Shown: in pieces, positions 35,079-43,452 of the stretch
How the letters are laid out: every line of letters starts with the position of its first letter
Numbering within the stretch: position 1 is the stretch's first letter
NCBI RefSeq assembly: GCF_002115745.1
Contig: NZ_JFKB01000004.1
Location: 248,001-312,000 of the forward strand
Direction of reading: 5' to 3'
Origin: Thalassospira alkalitolerans
Lineage (GTDB): Bacteria; Pseudomonadota; Alphaproteobacteria; Rhodospirillales; Thalassospiraceae
DNA length: 64,000 nt
Position numbers and translations under genes: made by a program
Notes under the pieces: generated by a model
What the model was told of the DNA's origin: nothing
Databases searched by the model: none
Seen by the model: only the letters and a program-made list of their open reading frames with translations

Positions 35079-37040
35079 GTGTCATCAGCCCAATCCCTGC
35101 CCGTCATCATCCGTAACGCCACCCGATCTGATCTGGACGGGCTTTGTGCGCTCGAAACCGGCAGTTTCACCAGCGACGCCATTTCGCGGCCCGGTTTTTT
35201 ACGCTTCCTGCGTCAGGCATCCGCCCGCCTTCTGGTTGCCGATGCCGGCGATAGTGGCACACCAAATATCGTTGGCTATGGCCTGCTGTTGCTGCGCGCC
35301 AATACGACAACGGCGCGCATTTATTCGCTGGCCATTTCCGACAACTGGCGCGGCAAGGGTCTGGGGACCCAGCTTTTGGCCGGTCTTGAAAACCTGGCGA
35401 TTGATGCGGGCTGTGTGCGCATCCGCCTTGAAGTGCGTTCTGAAAACAGCACGGCCCGCAATTTATATAACCGGCACGGCTATGAACAGATTGCCGATCT
35501 GCCCGGCTATTACGAAGACGGCGCGAACGGTATTCGCCTGCAACATGATCTTTATGACATTCCAACCGAACGCTCGCCTGCGGTTGCGACTGGTGCGCCC
35601 CTGATCCTTGTTGACCGGTTAAAAGACCTGCCATTTCAGGTGCCCGGTGCGCGTGTGATGCGGGTACGCGATTATCTGGCACTTGATAACGGGGTGCGCA
35701 ACCGGCGTGTGATCAACCTGTGCCATTCATACGAATATCTGTCGCGGGGTTATTATTGCAGCCTGCTGGCCGCGGCACGCAGCGAACGCGTCATCCCAGA
35801 GGCCGATGTCCTTCTGGATTTGAACTGGAAACGCCTGCAAAAAACCGCCCGTGCGGAAATGAGTTCGCAAATCGTCGATGCACTGGCCAAACCCGGCGAC
35901 CATCCGACCAAAATTGATGTATTTTTTGGCCGCACAACCGACAAACGTTTCCGCGATATTGCGCAACGTGCCTTTGATCAGTTCCGCTGCCCGATCCTGC
36001 GCCTGCATCTGAACCCGACCGACAAACGCATCCTGCGCGAAATCGAAGCCCCGGCCTTAAACCAGCTTGGCGCCGAAGATTTGCCTGCCTTCGAAAGCGC
36101 GATCCGTGCCTATCTGCGCGGACGTGTGCGCAAACCCACCGGCGGCGGCAACCCGCCATCGGCCCTTGTCGCGATCCTGTATGATCCCGATGCGGTCTTG
36201 CCACCATCTGACAGCGACGCCCTGGCCCTGTTTGTTCAGGCCGCCAGTGATTTGGGGGCAAAGGCCGAACTGATCACCGCCAAGGATTTCCACCATCTTT
36301 CGGAATTCGATGCCTTGTTGATCCGTGAAACCACCGCATTGGATCATCACACTTATCGCTTTGCCAAACGTGCGCGCAAAGAAGGCATTCCCGTGATCGA
36401 CGATCCGGAATCGATCCTGCGTTGTACCAATAAGGTCTATCTGGCCGAATTGCTGCGCACCCATCGTATCCCGGCCCCGCGCAGTGCGATCTTTGACAAA
36501 CGCCGGGTTGGCGAAATCGGCAAACAATTCAGCTTCCCCTCGGTTATCAAAGTCCCCGATGGCTGCTTCTCGCGCGGGGTGCGCAAGGTTAAATCCCCCG
36601 AACATCTGGCCGAAGTCGCATCCGAAATGTTCAAAAACTCGGAACTGCTGGTCATTCAGGAATATGTCGAAACCACCTTTGACTGGCGGATCGGTGTTCT
36701 TGGCGGGGAACCGCTTTTTGCCAGCCGCTATTTCATGGCGCCCGGCCACTGGCAGATCGTCAAACACGAAGATGACGGAAAATCATACGAAGAAGGCGGC
36801 TTTGAAACCGTTGCTGTCGAAGACGCCCCGGCTGATATCGTCTCCACCGCCCTTGCCGCTGCCCGCCTGATGGGGGACGGCCTTTATGGTGTGGATATGA
36901 AAGAAACCCCGCGCGGCCCGATGGTCATCGAAGTCAATGACAACCCAAATATCGATGGCGGGGTCGAAGACGTGGTGCTGGGCATGGATTTGTATCGCCG
37001 GATCATCGCCCATCTTCTGGCCAAGATCGCCCGTCCTTAA
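35079..37040 (+). CDS. GNAT - RLAN - RimK-like ATP-grasp fusion protein
   Basis: Three-domain enzyme of 653 residues. Residues 1-165 are a GNAT acyltransferase (YSLAISDNWRGKGLGTQLL at 82-100 is the acyl-CoA loop). Residues 174-325 resemble the RLAN domain found before RimK-like ligases (LILVDRLKDLPFQVPGARV). Residues about 355-653 are an ATP-grasp ligase with VIEVNDNPNIDGG near 625-637 supplying the magnesium ligands. ATP-grasp enzymes of this group form amide bonds to amino acids or peptides. GTG start with CCGGAG 8 bases upstream. It is convergent with a second GNAT fusion. The substrate is unknown; it is much longer than ribosomal-S6-modifying RimK. Confidence 0.83.
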   Translation: MSSAQSLPVIIRNATRSDLDGLCALETGSFTSDAISRPGFLRFLRQASARLLVADAGDSGTPNIVGYGLLLLRANTTTARIYSLAISDNWRGKGLGTQLLAGLENLAIDAGCVRIRLEVRSENSTARNLYNRHGYEQIADLPGYYEDGANGIRLQHDLYDIPTERSPAVATGAPLILVDRLKDLPFQVPGARVMRVRDYLALDNGVRNRRVINLCHSYEYLSRGYYCSLLAAARSERVIPEADVLLDLNWKRLQKTARAEMSSQIVDALAKPGDHPTKIDVFFGRTTDKRFRDIAQRAFDQFRCPILRLHLNPTDKRILREIEAPALNQLGAEDLPAFESAIRAYLRGRVRKPTGGGNPPSALVAILYDPDAVLPPSDSDALALFVQAASDLGAKAELITAKDFHHLSEFDALLIRETTALDHHTYRFAKRARKEGIPVIDDPESILRCTNKVYLAELLRTHRIPAPRSAIFDKRRVGEIGKQFSFPSVIKVPDGCFSRGVRKVKSPEHLAEVASEMFKNSELLVIQEYVETTFDWRIGVLGGEPLFASRYFMAPGHWQIVKHEDDGKSYEEGGFETVAVEDAPADIVSTALAAARLMGDGLYGVDMKETPRGPMVIEVNDNPNIDGGVEDVVLGMDLYRRIIAHLLAKIARP

Positions 37041-37076
37041 CCAACGGCGTCTTAAAAAGAACCGCATAAAACGTAC

Positions 37077-37101
37077 AAAGGGCCGGTTTATCCGGCCCTT
37101 T
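37077..37101. terminator. Bidirectional terminator between the two GNAT fusion genes
   Basis: Ten-bp perfect stem AAAGGGCCGG/CCGGCCCTTT (37077-37086 and 37092-37101), 5-base loop, TTTTG after it. The right half overlaps the last codons of the C39 fusion gene. Confidence 0.8.
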
Positions 37102-38200
37102 TGTCAATAAAGACCGCCGCCTGAAGCTTGCCCCGGCCATAACGCGCCATCAGATCAAATTCATGGCGCAAGATCGGGGTCGATACGCAATCACTGCCGG
37201 TAAAGGGCTCGTAATCCTCGCCAATATCGGGATCGGTGACATAAACATAACGATCATCAAACCCCGATACCACGACCCAATGCGGGATTTTATCGCCATA
37301 TATCCGGTACTGACTGATCAGAACCAGCGCGATTTTGCCCTGATTGGATCGTTCCTCGATATCGTCAATGCCAAATGGCCCGGTTGTTACCTGAACGCCA
37401 AGGGTCTTGGCCTGCTCGGCAAAGTCATAGTGTACCAGTTCGACAACCTTGCGATTTTGCGGCTTGCGCACGGTATCAACAAAAAGCGGTCCATCCCGAC
37501 TGCTTAACACTTCAACGTTAAAACCACGACGGCGCGCCGCTAGTCCAAGGCCAAGCGGCCCGCATCCGCCATGCCCCGACGTCATGAAAATCGTTGTTGC
37601 CTCACGCCACAGGGCGATTTCCTGGCTGCGGTCCATTTCAATTTCGGGATCAAACGCATTCATCGCCATCATCAACGCCGCCGGACCACAGGTGAACGGC
37701 AAAGTCTGATGATAAAAATGGATCGGTGATGGCCGACGCAACGATTGCGGCACCAAGACCCGTTCCATGCGAAGTGCGTCGGAGTGATCGGGATAATAAT
37801 CAGGATACAGGGCGAATTCGTGATAACCGGCCGATGTGAACAACCCAATTGCGGTTTTGTTCTGCGGATTAACTTCAAGACGCAAGATCGGCGCCCCGAA
37901 ATCAAGGCTGAGTTCCTCGGCACGGGTCAAAAGTGCCCGACTGATCCCCTGCCCGCGATAATCAGGTGAAACCGCCATGGAATAAAGCCGCGCCATGGCA
38001 ACATTGCACCGGAAAATCACCAACGCATAGCCGACCACGACATCGGCTTTTATCGCAACACACAGTCGCGCGGTGTCACTGCCGATAAAACGTTTAAACG
38101 CACGGCGCGACAGGCGGTCGATGTCAAAGGAACTTTTTTCGATCGCACAAAGGGCATCGATATCCCCGTCAATCGCGATACGAAGGTCAAGCTTGGTCAA
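37088..38200 (-). CDS. GNAT - C39-like cysteine peptidase fusion protein
   Basis: Two-domain protein of 370 residues. Residues 1-150 are a GNAT domain (YSMAVSPDYRGQGISRALL at 73-91) clearly related to that of the neighbouring ATP-grasp fusion. Residues 155-370 are a C39/papain-like peptidase: catalytic Cys171 in LPFTCGPAALMMA, His307 in IPHWVVVSGF and Asp323 in VTDPD. Such peptidases cut leader peptides at double-glycine sites or act as transamidases. No ABC exporter is fused. Translation starts at TTG: an in-frame stop lies six codons upstream and no ATG or GTG is available near the conserved start. Confidence 0.82.
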   Translation of the reverse strand: MTKLDLRIAIDGDIDALCAIEKSSFDIDRLSRRAFKRFIGSDTARLCVAIKADVVVGYALVIFRCNVAMARLYSMAVSPDYRGQGISRALLTRAEELSLDFGAPILRLEVNPQNKTAIGLFTSAGYHEFALYPDYYPDHSDALRMERVLVPQSLRRPSPIHFYHQTLPFTCGPAALMMAMNAFDPEIEMDRSQEIALWREATTIFMTSGHGGCGPLGLGLAARRRGFNVEVLSSRDGPLFVDTVRKPQNRKVVELVHYDFAEQAKTLGVQVTTGPFGIDDIEERSNQGKIALVLISQYRIYGDKIPHWVVVSGFDDRYVYVTDPDIGEDYEPFTGSDCVSTPILRHEFDLMARYGRGKLQAAVFIDKRAG

Positions 38201-38393
38201 AAGGCACCCGAAACTAAATTATCGCCCAACATACGGATATGGGGCTGATTGACCCATTTCGCCATGAAACCGGCCAAACCGGAAGTGCTTTTTAGTCAGG
38301 GGTGTTACGCGTTATCACAGGCCGTTACCGGCTGATCATTCACCACAAGATAACATAAACACAATCGCATCAGACCGGCCCCATAATCCAGGC

Positions 38394-38807
38394 CTAGCTG
38401 CGTGCCGCAATGCGCGGGGCAAGGGGTGCCATGTCATAACCGGCCTTGGCCGCCATATTGACGATATCTTCAACCGGCAATTTGCCCGCATTGGCCAGCG
38501 ACCACAAAATCGTGCATCGCGTCCCGGTGCGGCAATAGGCAAAAACCGGCTTTGCGGCATCGTTCAGGATTTTGGCAAATGTGTCGGCATCGTCATCGGA
38601 TACATTACCGCTTGCAACCGGCATAAATACGGCTGAAAGGCCAAGGCTTTTGGCTTTTGCCTCGACCTCGGCAAATGACGGCTGACCGGGGTCCTCGTTA
38701 TCGGGCCGGTTACAGACGATGGTTTTGAAACCGGCATCTGCGATTTCAGAAACGGCATCAAGCGGCATCTGCGGCGAAACAGTCACTTCGTCATTCAGGC
38801 GTTTCAT
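38394..38807 (-). CDS. DUF442/TIGR01244-type phosphatase-like sulfur transferase
   Basis: Protein of 137 residues with the dual-specificity-phosphatase-like active loop AYCRTGTRCTILW near residues 102-114 (CX5R form, CRTGTRC). The family, often fused to a beta-lactamase-fold persulfide dioxygenase in Blh proteins, is linked to hydrogen-sulfide and persulfide handling. Here it stands alone. An inverted repeat 37-53 bases upstream of the start may be an operator. A YgaP-like membrane protein gene lies upstream on the same strand, also common in sulfide clusters. Confidence 0.77.
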   Translation of the reverse strand: MKRLNDEVTVSPQMPLDAVSEIADAGFKTIVCNRPDNEDPGQPSFAEVEAKAKSLGLSAVFMPVASGNVSDDDADTFAKILNDAAKPVFAYCRTGTRCTILWSLANAGKLPVEDIVNMAAKAGYDMAPLAPRIAARS

Positions 38808-38843
38808 ATTTTGGGTCCGTTATCTCTGGTCACGGGACCGCTG

Positions 38844-38860
38844 ATACGCCCAAAGCGTAT
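38844..38860. promoter_or_regulatory. Candidate operator upstream of the DUF442 gene
   Basis: ATACGC-N5-GCGTAT, a perfect 6-bp inverted repeat that extends to CTG/CAG arms with one bulge. It lies 37-53 bases upstream of the start, in promoter range. ArsR-type sulfide sensors bind this kind of site, but no regulator gene is present in the window next to it. Confidence 0.4.
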
Positions 38861-38969
38861 TCAGCGAAATCATGACATAACGGATGCCACTATCTTCGAC
38901 TGATGGCAACTCCCGGCACGCATATTTATGCAAACCGATGGTAAAATCAGGCGCTGTATATCAAAAGAA

Positions 38970-38992
38970 CTGTCATGACGCCGTCATGACAG
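38970..38992 (-). terminator. Terminator of the YgaP-like gene
   Basis: Ten-bp perfect inverted repeat CTGTCATGAC/GTCATGACAG separated by 3 bases, 7 bases after the stop of the minus-strand YgaP-like gene and followed on that strand by TTCTTTTG. The two arms could also serve as a palindromic protein site. Confidence 0.6.
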
Positions 38993-38999
38993 CCCCCAA

Positions 39000-39236
39000 T
39001 CAAAGCGTGGTTTTTTTGGTAATCGGGCACGTCCGAAGCCCAAAAATCCGATAAATCGGGCAAAACCGCATCGCACCGGTCAACAACATGACCGCACCCG
39101 CGACCATAGATAACCAGCCAAAACCACCAAGTGCGGAAACCGGTCCGGTTTCACCGGCAAGAACGAATGGCAGGGCAAGCAAGACAACCCCGGCTACCAA
39201 ACGCAAGATACGATCAACCTGTCCAACATTGGTCAT
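39000..39236 (-). CDS. YgaP-like small membrane protein (DUF2892)
   Basis: Membrane protein of 78 residues: short N-terminus MTNVGQVDRILR, two hydrophobic helices (about 13-31 and 37-57), and a C-terminal cysteine region FCPIYRIFGLRTCPI that matches DUF2892 proteins. In E. coli the corresponding part of YgaP is fused to a rhodanese. GGAGG 7 bases upstream fixes the ATG at 39236. Proximity to the DUF442 protein suggests sulfur-stress function. Confidence 0.82.
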   Translation of the reverse strand: MTNVGQVDRILRLVAGVVLLALPFVLAGETGPVSALGGFGWLSMVAGAVMLLTGAMRFCPIYRIFGLRTCPITKKTTL

Positions 39237-39487
39237 GGGAACCTCCAATTTATGATCTGATAAGACCTCAATACCTAAAAATAAAACATTACATTATAAT
39301 CATCAAATGTAATTTTCGCATTTATTCATGTAAATATTGATCCATCGCAATGACCGGCCACAGACAAAGCAGCGCCAATTGTCAATTCGTCACTTGGCCC
39401 GGTTGCTCCTGTAGCTTTCCCATGTTAGGCAATGCGCGAAAATCAAATAAAAAACCGATCAGGTCATTAAAAAAAGGGCGTCCACAC

Positions 39488-40195
39488 ATGACTGTTACCG
39501 CTTGGCCAGAATGGCAAACGGCAAATCCGTCTGGAACGTTTTCCGATTGGCTTAAAGGTTCTGTTGCCGATGACTGGCACAAGGTCACTCATCATGCCTT
39601 TACTGATGCATGGGGCAAAGGTGCGGTTTCTGACCGTAACTTGAAAAACTACCTGATACAGGATCATCGTTTTATTGATCGGTTTGTCGCCCTTTTGGCC
39701 GGTGCGGTTTCACGTGCCCCTGCCCTGTCTGATCGCATTCCCGCCTGTCAGTTTCTGGCGCTTCTGACCGGGCCTGAAAATACCTATTTTGAACGTTCGC
39801 TTGATACGCTGTCGGTCAGCACGCAGGAACGAACCGAACAGCCAGACTGGCCGGTAACCGCGGCATTCAAGGAACTGATGCGCGTCGCGATGGAAAGCAA
39901 CGAATACGCCAATATGCTGGCGGTTCTTGCCGTTGCCGAGGGAACCTATCTTGGCTGGGCCAGCCGCGTCAGCGATATGATCGATACCCGTCCCGATGAC
40001 TTTTGGTATGCGGAATGGCTTGATCTGCATACCGGCCCCTATTTCGAAAGCGTCGTCGCGTTTCTGAACCACCAGCTTGATCAAATCGGACCGCAACTGA
40101 GCGATGATGCGCGCACAATGTGCCAGTCCTATTTCCGCAAGGCGACCACCCTTGAAGTGCAATTCTTTGATGCTGCATGGGGACCGCAATTGTGA
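39488..40195 (+). CDS. TenA-family protein, probably the TenA_E type
   Basis: All-helical protein of 235 residues of the TenA/thiaminase-II family, which salvages the aminopyrimidine part of thiamine. The start WPEWQT, HKVTHHAFTDAWGKG (about 33-47) and the helix with FLALLTGPENTYFER are family-like. At the place where classical TenA has its catalytic cysteine (PCxWxY), the sequence reads LAVAEGTYLGWA, so a glutamate-type enzyme is inferred. The ATG at 39488 is chosen over an upstream frame of 46 odd residues. No thiamine-pyrophosphate riboswitch motif was seen in the 250-base leader. Confidence 0.8.
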   Translation: MTVTAWPEWQTANPSGTFSDWLKGSVADDWHKVTHHAFTDAWGKGAVSDRNLKNYLIQDHRFIDRFVALLAGAVSRAPALSDRIPACQFLALLTGPENTYFERSLDTLSVSTQERTEQPDWPVTAAFKELMRVAMESNEYANMLAVLAVAEGTYLGWASRVSDMIDTRPDDFWYAEWLDLHTGPYFESVVAFLNHQLDQIGPQLSDDARTMCQSYFRKATTLEVQFFDAAWGPQL

Positions 40196-40674
40196 TTACG
40201 ATCCGCCCGTTCCGCAGCGATGATATCGCTGCCATGCGCGATATCTATGCCCGCGCCGTCACCGAAATCGGCAGCCGCATCTATAATCCCGATCAGGTCC
40301 GGGTCTGGACGGCTCTGATCCCCGGCACAGACCGCTTTGCCACCATGATGAATGATGGCCGTATCTGCCTGATTGCGACCGATGAAAATGATTGCCCCTT
40401 GGCATTCTGTGATCTGGAACCGGACGGGCATATCCATTTCCTGTATGCCATCCCCGAAATTTCAGGCACCGGTGCGGTTGCAGAACTGTATGACGCCATT
40501 GAAAACACCGCCCAAGAACGCAATATCGCCAAGCTTTATTCCGAGGCCAGCGAACTTGCCAAACGGTTTTTGGTCAAACAGGGGTTCAAGGTTGTCGAAC
40601 GCCGCGACTTCGAAGTCGCCGGGATTGCCATTCACAATTACGCGGTTGAAAAACGGCTGCGCCCAATCACCTGA
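40177..40674 (+). CDS. GNAT-family N-acetyltransferase
   Basis: Acetyltransferase of 165 residues (ATG 40177, overlapping the TenA end by 19 bases; a GTG at 40192 would give 160). ITIRPFRSDDIAAMRDIYAR opens the fold, FCDLEPDGHIHFLYAIPEIS forms the central strands, and the acetyl-CoA loop GTGAVAELYDAIEN is atypical in lacking the RxxGxG/A arginine. The C-terminal VKQGFKVVERRDFEVAGIAI closes the fold. It is co-transcribed with the TenA-like gene. The target is unknown. Confidence 0.78.
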   Translation: MGTAIVITIRPFRSDDIAAMRDIYARAVTEIGSRIYNPDQVRVWTALIPGTDRFATMMNDGRICLIATDENDCPLAFCDLEPDGHIHFLYAIPEISGTGAVAELYDAIENTAQERNIAKLYSEASELAKRFLVKQGFKVVERRDFEVAGIAIHNYAVEKRLRPIT

Positions 40675-40703
40675 CACCCGATTTTAAAACGGCGGATTGG
40701 TAT

Positions 40704-40723
40704 CTTGCCCTCGTTGGGGCAAG
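40704..40723. terminator. Stem-loop between GNAT and pcaB ends
   Basis: Seven-bp stem CTTGCCC/GGGCAAG with a 6-base loop, 30 bases past the GNAT stop and followed by GCGCTTTCAGTTTT. The T tract is weak, but the place between convergent genes supports a terminator. Confidence 0.5.
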
Positions 40724-40729
40724 GCGCTT

Positions 40730-42070
40730 TCAGTTTTCCTTAAGGGCACGCCGCGCATTCGTCACAACCCGTTCGACATAGGCATCCGCCTGGCCGACAT
40801 AATTCGCCGGATCGCGCAAACGGGCCCAATCCACCGCAACATCGGTTAATTTGGGCAATTCATCAAACAGATTGCTGTTATGGGCTGCCGACTGCGCAAG
40901 CCCGTCCTTAACCAGCTTGTCCGCCGCATCACGCCCGACATGATCGGCAAGCGTAAATGTCGCCGCCTCGGCCAACATCGCACCATGTGATAATTCCAGA
41001 TTTTCTTTCATGCGGTCAGCATTAATTTTCAAATCCGGCACCATATCCACCGCCTGCGTCAATGCCGCCCCCGCGGCCATGATCATTTGCGGCAATATCA
41101 GCCATTCCAAAAGCCAGCTTGACCCGCTGCGTTCATGTTCGTGGATTTGGCTTTGCGCGATTGTGCCAAGCTGCCCGGCATTAAACCGCGCCAGCGTCAC
41201 CAGCATTTCCGCCTGAACCGGATTTGATTTATGCGGCATGGTCGATGATCCGCCGCCCTTGCCCGGCTGAACTTCGGCGATTTCCGACTGTGCCAGCAAA
41301 ACAAGGTCTTGCCCCATCTTGCCCAACGCGCCGGTCAATGCGGTTAATTGCGCGGCAAAATCCACCAAAACATCGCGCTGGCTGTGCCATGGCATATCGG
41401 TGGGTTCAAGTTCAAGTTCATCGGTCAGATTGCTTTCAACCTCAAACGCCTTGGCCCCGATGGATGCCAGCGTCCCCGCCGCCCCGCCAAAGGACAACCG
41501 AAACAAACCGGGACACAAGGTATCAATCCGATGATCAATCCGCACCAAAGGTGCCAGCCACCCGGCTGCCTTAAGGCCAAATGTCGTCGGCACCGCCTGT
41601 TGGGATCGCGTGCGTCCGATCATAACCGTTGCCCGGTGCTGTTCGGCCTGTTTGATCAGGGATTTGATCAATTTACGACTGCGTCGGCGCAACACCGCCA
41701 CCGCATCGCGTAACCGCAACACCAAGCCGGTATCAACCACATCCTGACTGGTAACGCCGAAATGGACATATCGCGCATCATCACCGCCGATTTCGGCTTT
41801 TAAGGCCTTAACCAAGGCCGGTACCGGCACCCCCGCACTTGCCGTTGCTGCGGCAAGCGACGCCGGATCAGGACGAAATTCACGGCAAACATCGGCAATC
41901 CGATTGGCGCTGGCCTGGGGAATGACGCCTGCCCGCGCTTGGGCCGATGCAAGGGCGGATTCAAACAGCAACATCGATGCAATCTGCGCATCATCATCAA
42001 ACAAGGCGGCAATTTCCGCATCGGCAAACAGATTGCCAAGCAGGCTTGAATCAAAAGGCGAAATTGTCAT
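40730..42070 (-). CDS. pcaB: 3-carboxy-cis,cis-muconate cycloisomerase
   Basis: Protocatechuate-branch enzyme of 446 residues converting 3-carboxymuconate to 4-carboxymuconolactone. It belongs to the fumarase/aspartase superfamily, whose signature GSSTMPHKSNP is near residues 272-282; VHFGVTSQDVVDTGL near 101-115 is the second active-site segment. Length is usual for PcaB. It is separated from pcaF by 165 bases with a terminator, so it probably has its own promoter or is expressed by read-through. Confidence 0.9.
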   Translation of the reverse strand: MTISPFDSSLLGNLFADAEIAALFDDDAQIASMLLFESALASAQARAGVIPQASANRIADVCREFRPDPASLAAATASAGVPVPALVKALKAEIGGDDARYVHFGVTSQDVVDTGLVLRLRDAVAVLRRRSRKLIKSLIKQAEQHRATVMIGRTRSQQAVPTTFGLKAAGWLAPLVRIDHRIDTLCPGLFRLSFGGAAGTLASIGAKAFEVESNLTDELELEPTDMPWHSQRDVLVDFAAQLTALTGALGKMGQDLVLLAQSEIAEVQPGKGGGSSTMPHKSNPVQAEMLVTLARFNAGQLGTIAQSQIHEHERSGSSWLLEWLILPQMIMAAGAALTQAVDMVPDLKINADRMKENLELSHGAMLAEAATFTLADHVGRDAADKLVKDGLAQSAAHNSNLFDELPKLTDVAVDWARLRDPANYVGQADAYVERVVTNARRALKEN

Positions 42071-42171
42071 CTGGTTTGGTCCACCGCTTAAACAGGTGTT
42101 ATTTCAATTCATTGGATACAGATCGATAGAGGCGACAGTGTCGCGCCACCATCCCATTCGGTCAACACAAC

Positions 42172-42210
42172 AAAAAGAAACCCCTGCCCGTTTATCACAC
42201 GGCACAGGGG
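42172..42210 (-). terminator. Terminator after pcaF
   Basis: On the minus strand, CCCCTG pairs with CAGGGG with an inner CCG/CGG pairing and a small internal bulge, followed by TTTCTTTTT. It ends the pcaIJF message before pcaB. Confidence 0.75.
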
Positions 42211-42235
42211 CAACTTTAAGCTCAGGACCGATCAA

Positions 42236-43441
42236 TCAGACCGCTTCAAGGACGATGGCAATGCCCTGTCCAACGCCAATGCACATGGTCGCCAGCGCGT
42301 ATTTACCGCCGGTACGTTTTAACTGCATTGCTGCCGTCCCGGTGATCCGCGCACCTGACATGCCCAATGGATGGCCCAGTGCAATCGCCCCGCCATTCGG
42401 GTTCACACGCGCATCATCATCGGCAATGCCAAGATCACGCAACGTCGCCAAACCTTGCGATGCAAAGGCTTCGTTAAGCTCGATAACGTCAAGCTGCTCC
42501 GTCGAAAGACCAAGCCGCGCCAACAATTTCTTGCTGGCCGGTGCCGGGCCAAAGCCCATGATGCGCGGCGCAACACCTGCTGTTGCACCACCAACCACCT
42601 TGGCAATCGGGGTCAGGCCGTATTTCTTGATCGCGGCCTCGGATGCGATGATCAATGCCGCCGCCCCGTCATTAACCCCCGATGCATTGCCCGCCGTCAC
42701 CGAACCACCTTCGCGGAACGGAGTTGGCAATTTACCCAGTTTTTCCGCCGTGGTGCCCGGACGCGGATGTTCGTCCTTATCGACAACAATCGCATCGCCT
42801 TTGCGCTGCGGAATGGTCACCGGGATGATTTCGGCCGCCAGTATACCGTTTTCCTGTGCGGCGACCGCCTTATCTTGGGATCGGGCAGCAAAGGCATCCT
42901 GATCGGCACGGTTGATGTTGAAATCCTCGGCCACGTTTTCGCCGGTTTCGGGCATGGAATCCACGCCGTATTGTTTCTTCATCAACGGGTTAACAAACCG
43001 CCAGCCAATCGTGGTGTCATAGATTTCCGCATTGCGCGAAAACGCCGATGTTGCCTTGGGCATCACGAACGGCGCACGTGACATGCTTTCAACACCACCG
43101 GCAATCATCAGATCGGCTTCACCCGATTTGATCGCACGTGCGGCCATGATGATTGCATCCATGCCCGATCCGCATAAACGGTTAACCGTCGTACCGGTCA
43201 CATGTTCTGGCAATCCGGCCAAAAGTGATGACATACGCGCAACGTTGCGATTGTCTTCACCGGCCTGATTGGCACAGCCGAAAATAATGTCATCGACATC
43301 ACCGAAATCAACATTCGGATTACGATCCATCAATGCTTTAAGCGGGATCGCGCCAAGATCGTCGGCACGGACCGACGACAAACTGCCGCCGAACCGGCCA
43401 ATCGGGGTGCGGATATAATCACAGATATAGGCATCAGCCAT
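42236..43441 (-). CDS. pcaF: 3-oxoadipyl-CoA thiolase
   Basis: Thiolase of 401 residues that splits 3-oxoadipyl-CoA into succinyl-CoA and acetyl-CoA, the last step of the pathway. The acyl-accepting cysteine is in VNRLCGSGMDAI near 87-98, the catalytic histidine in ALGHPLGMSGARI near 352 and the second cysteine in MCIGVGQGIAIV near 386. The ATG at 43441 is preferred to a TTG two codons earlier. General acetoacetyl-CoA thiolases look alike; the pca context settles the name. Confidence 0.88.
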   Translation of the reverse strand: MADAYICDYIRTPIGRFGGSLSSVRADDLGAIPLKALMDRNPNVDFGDVDDIIFGCANQAGEDNRNVARMSSLLAGLPEHVTGTTVNRLCGSGMDAIIMAARAIKSGEADLMIAGGVESMSRAPFVMPKATSAFSRNAEIYDTTIGWRFVNPLMKKQYGVDSMPETGENVAEDFNINRADQDAFAARSQDKAVAAQENGILAAEIIPVTIPQRKGDAIVVDKDEHPRPGTTAEKLGKLPTPFREGGSVTAGNASGVNDGAAALIIASEAAIKKYGLTPIAKVVGGATAGVAPRIMGFGPAPASKKLLARLGLSTEQLDVIELNEAFASQGLATLRDLGIADDDARVNPNGGAIALGHPLGMSGARITGTAAMQLKRTGGKYALATMCIGVGQGIAIVLEAV

Positions 43442-43452
43442 AATCAAGTTCC

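Noticed and set aside
35079-37040. Plain rimK, ribosomal protein S6 glutamate ligase
   Set aside because: The protein is twice the RimK length, has N-terminal GNAT and RLAN domains, and lacks the S6-linked context.
39237-39487. Thiamine-pyrophosphate riboswitch upstream of the TenA-like gene
   Set aside because: The conserved CTGAGA and ACCTGATCTGG-type elements were not found in the leader. The region is AT-rich with no clear structure.
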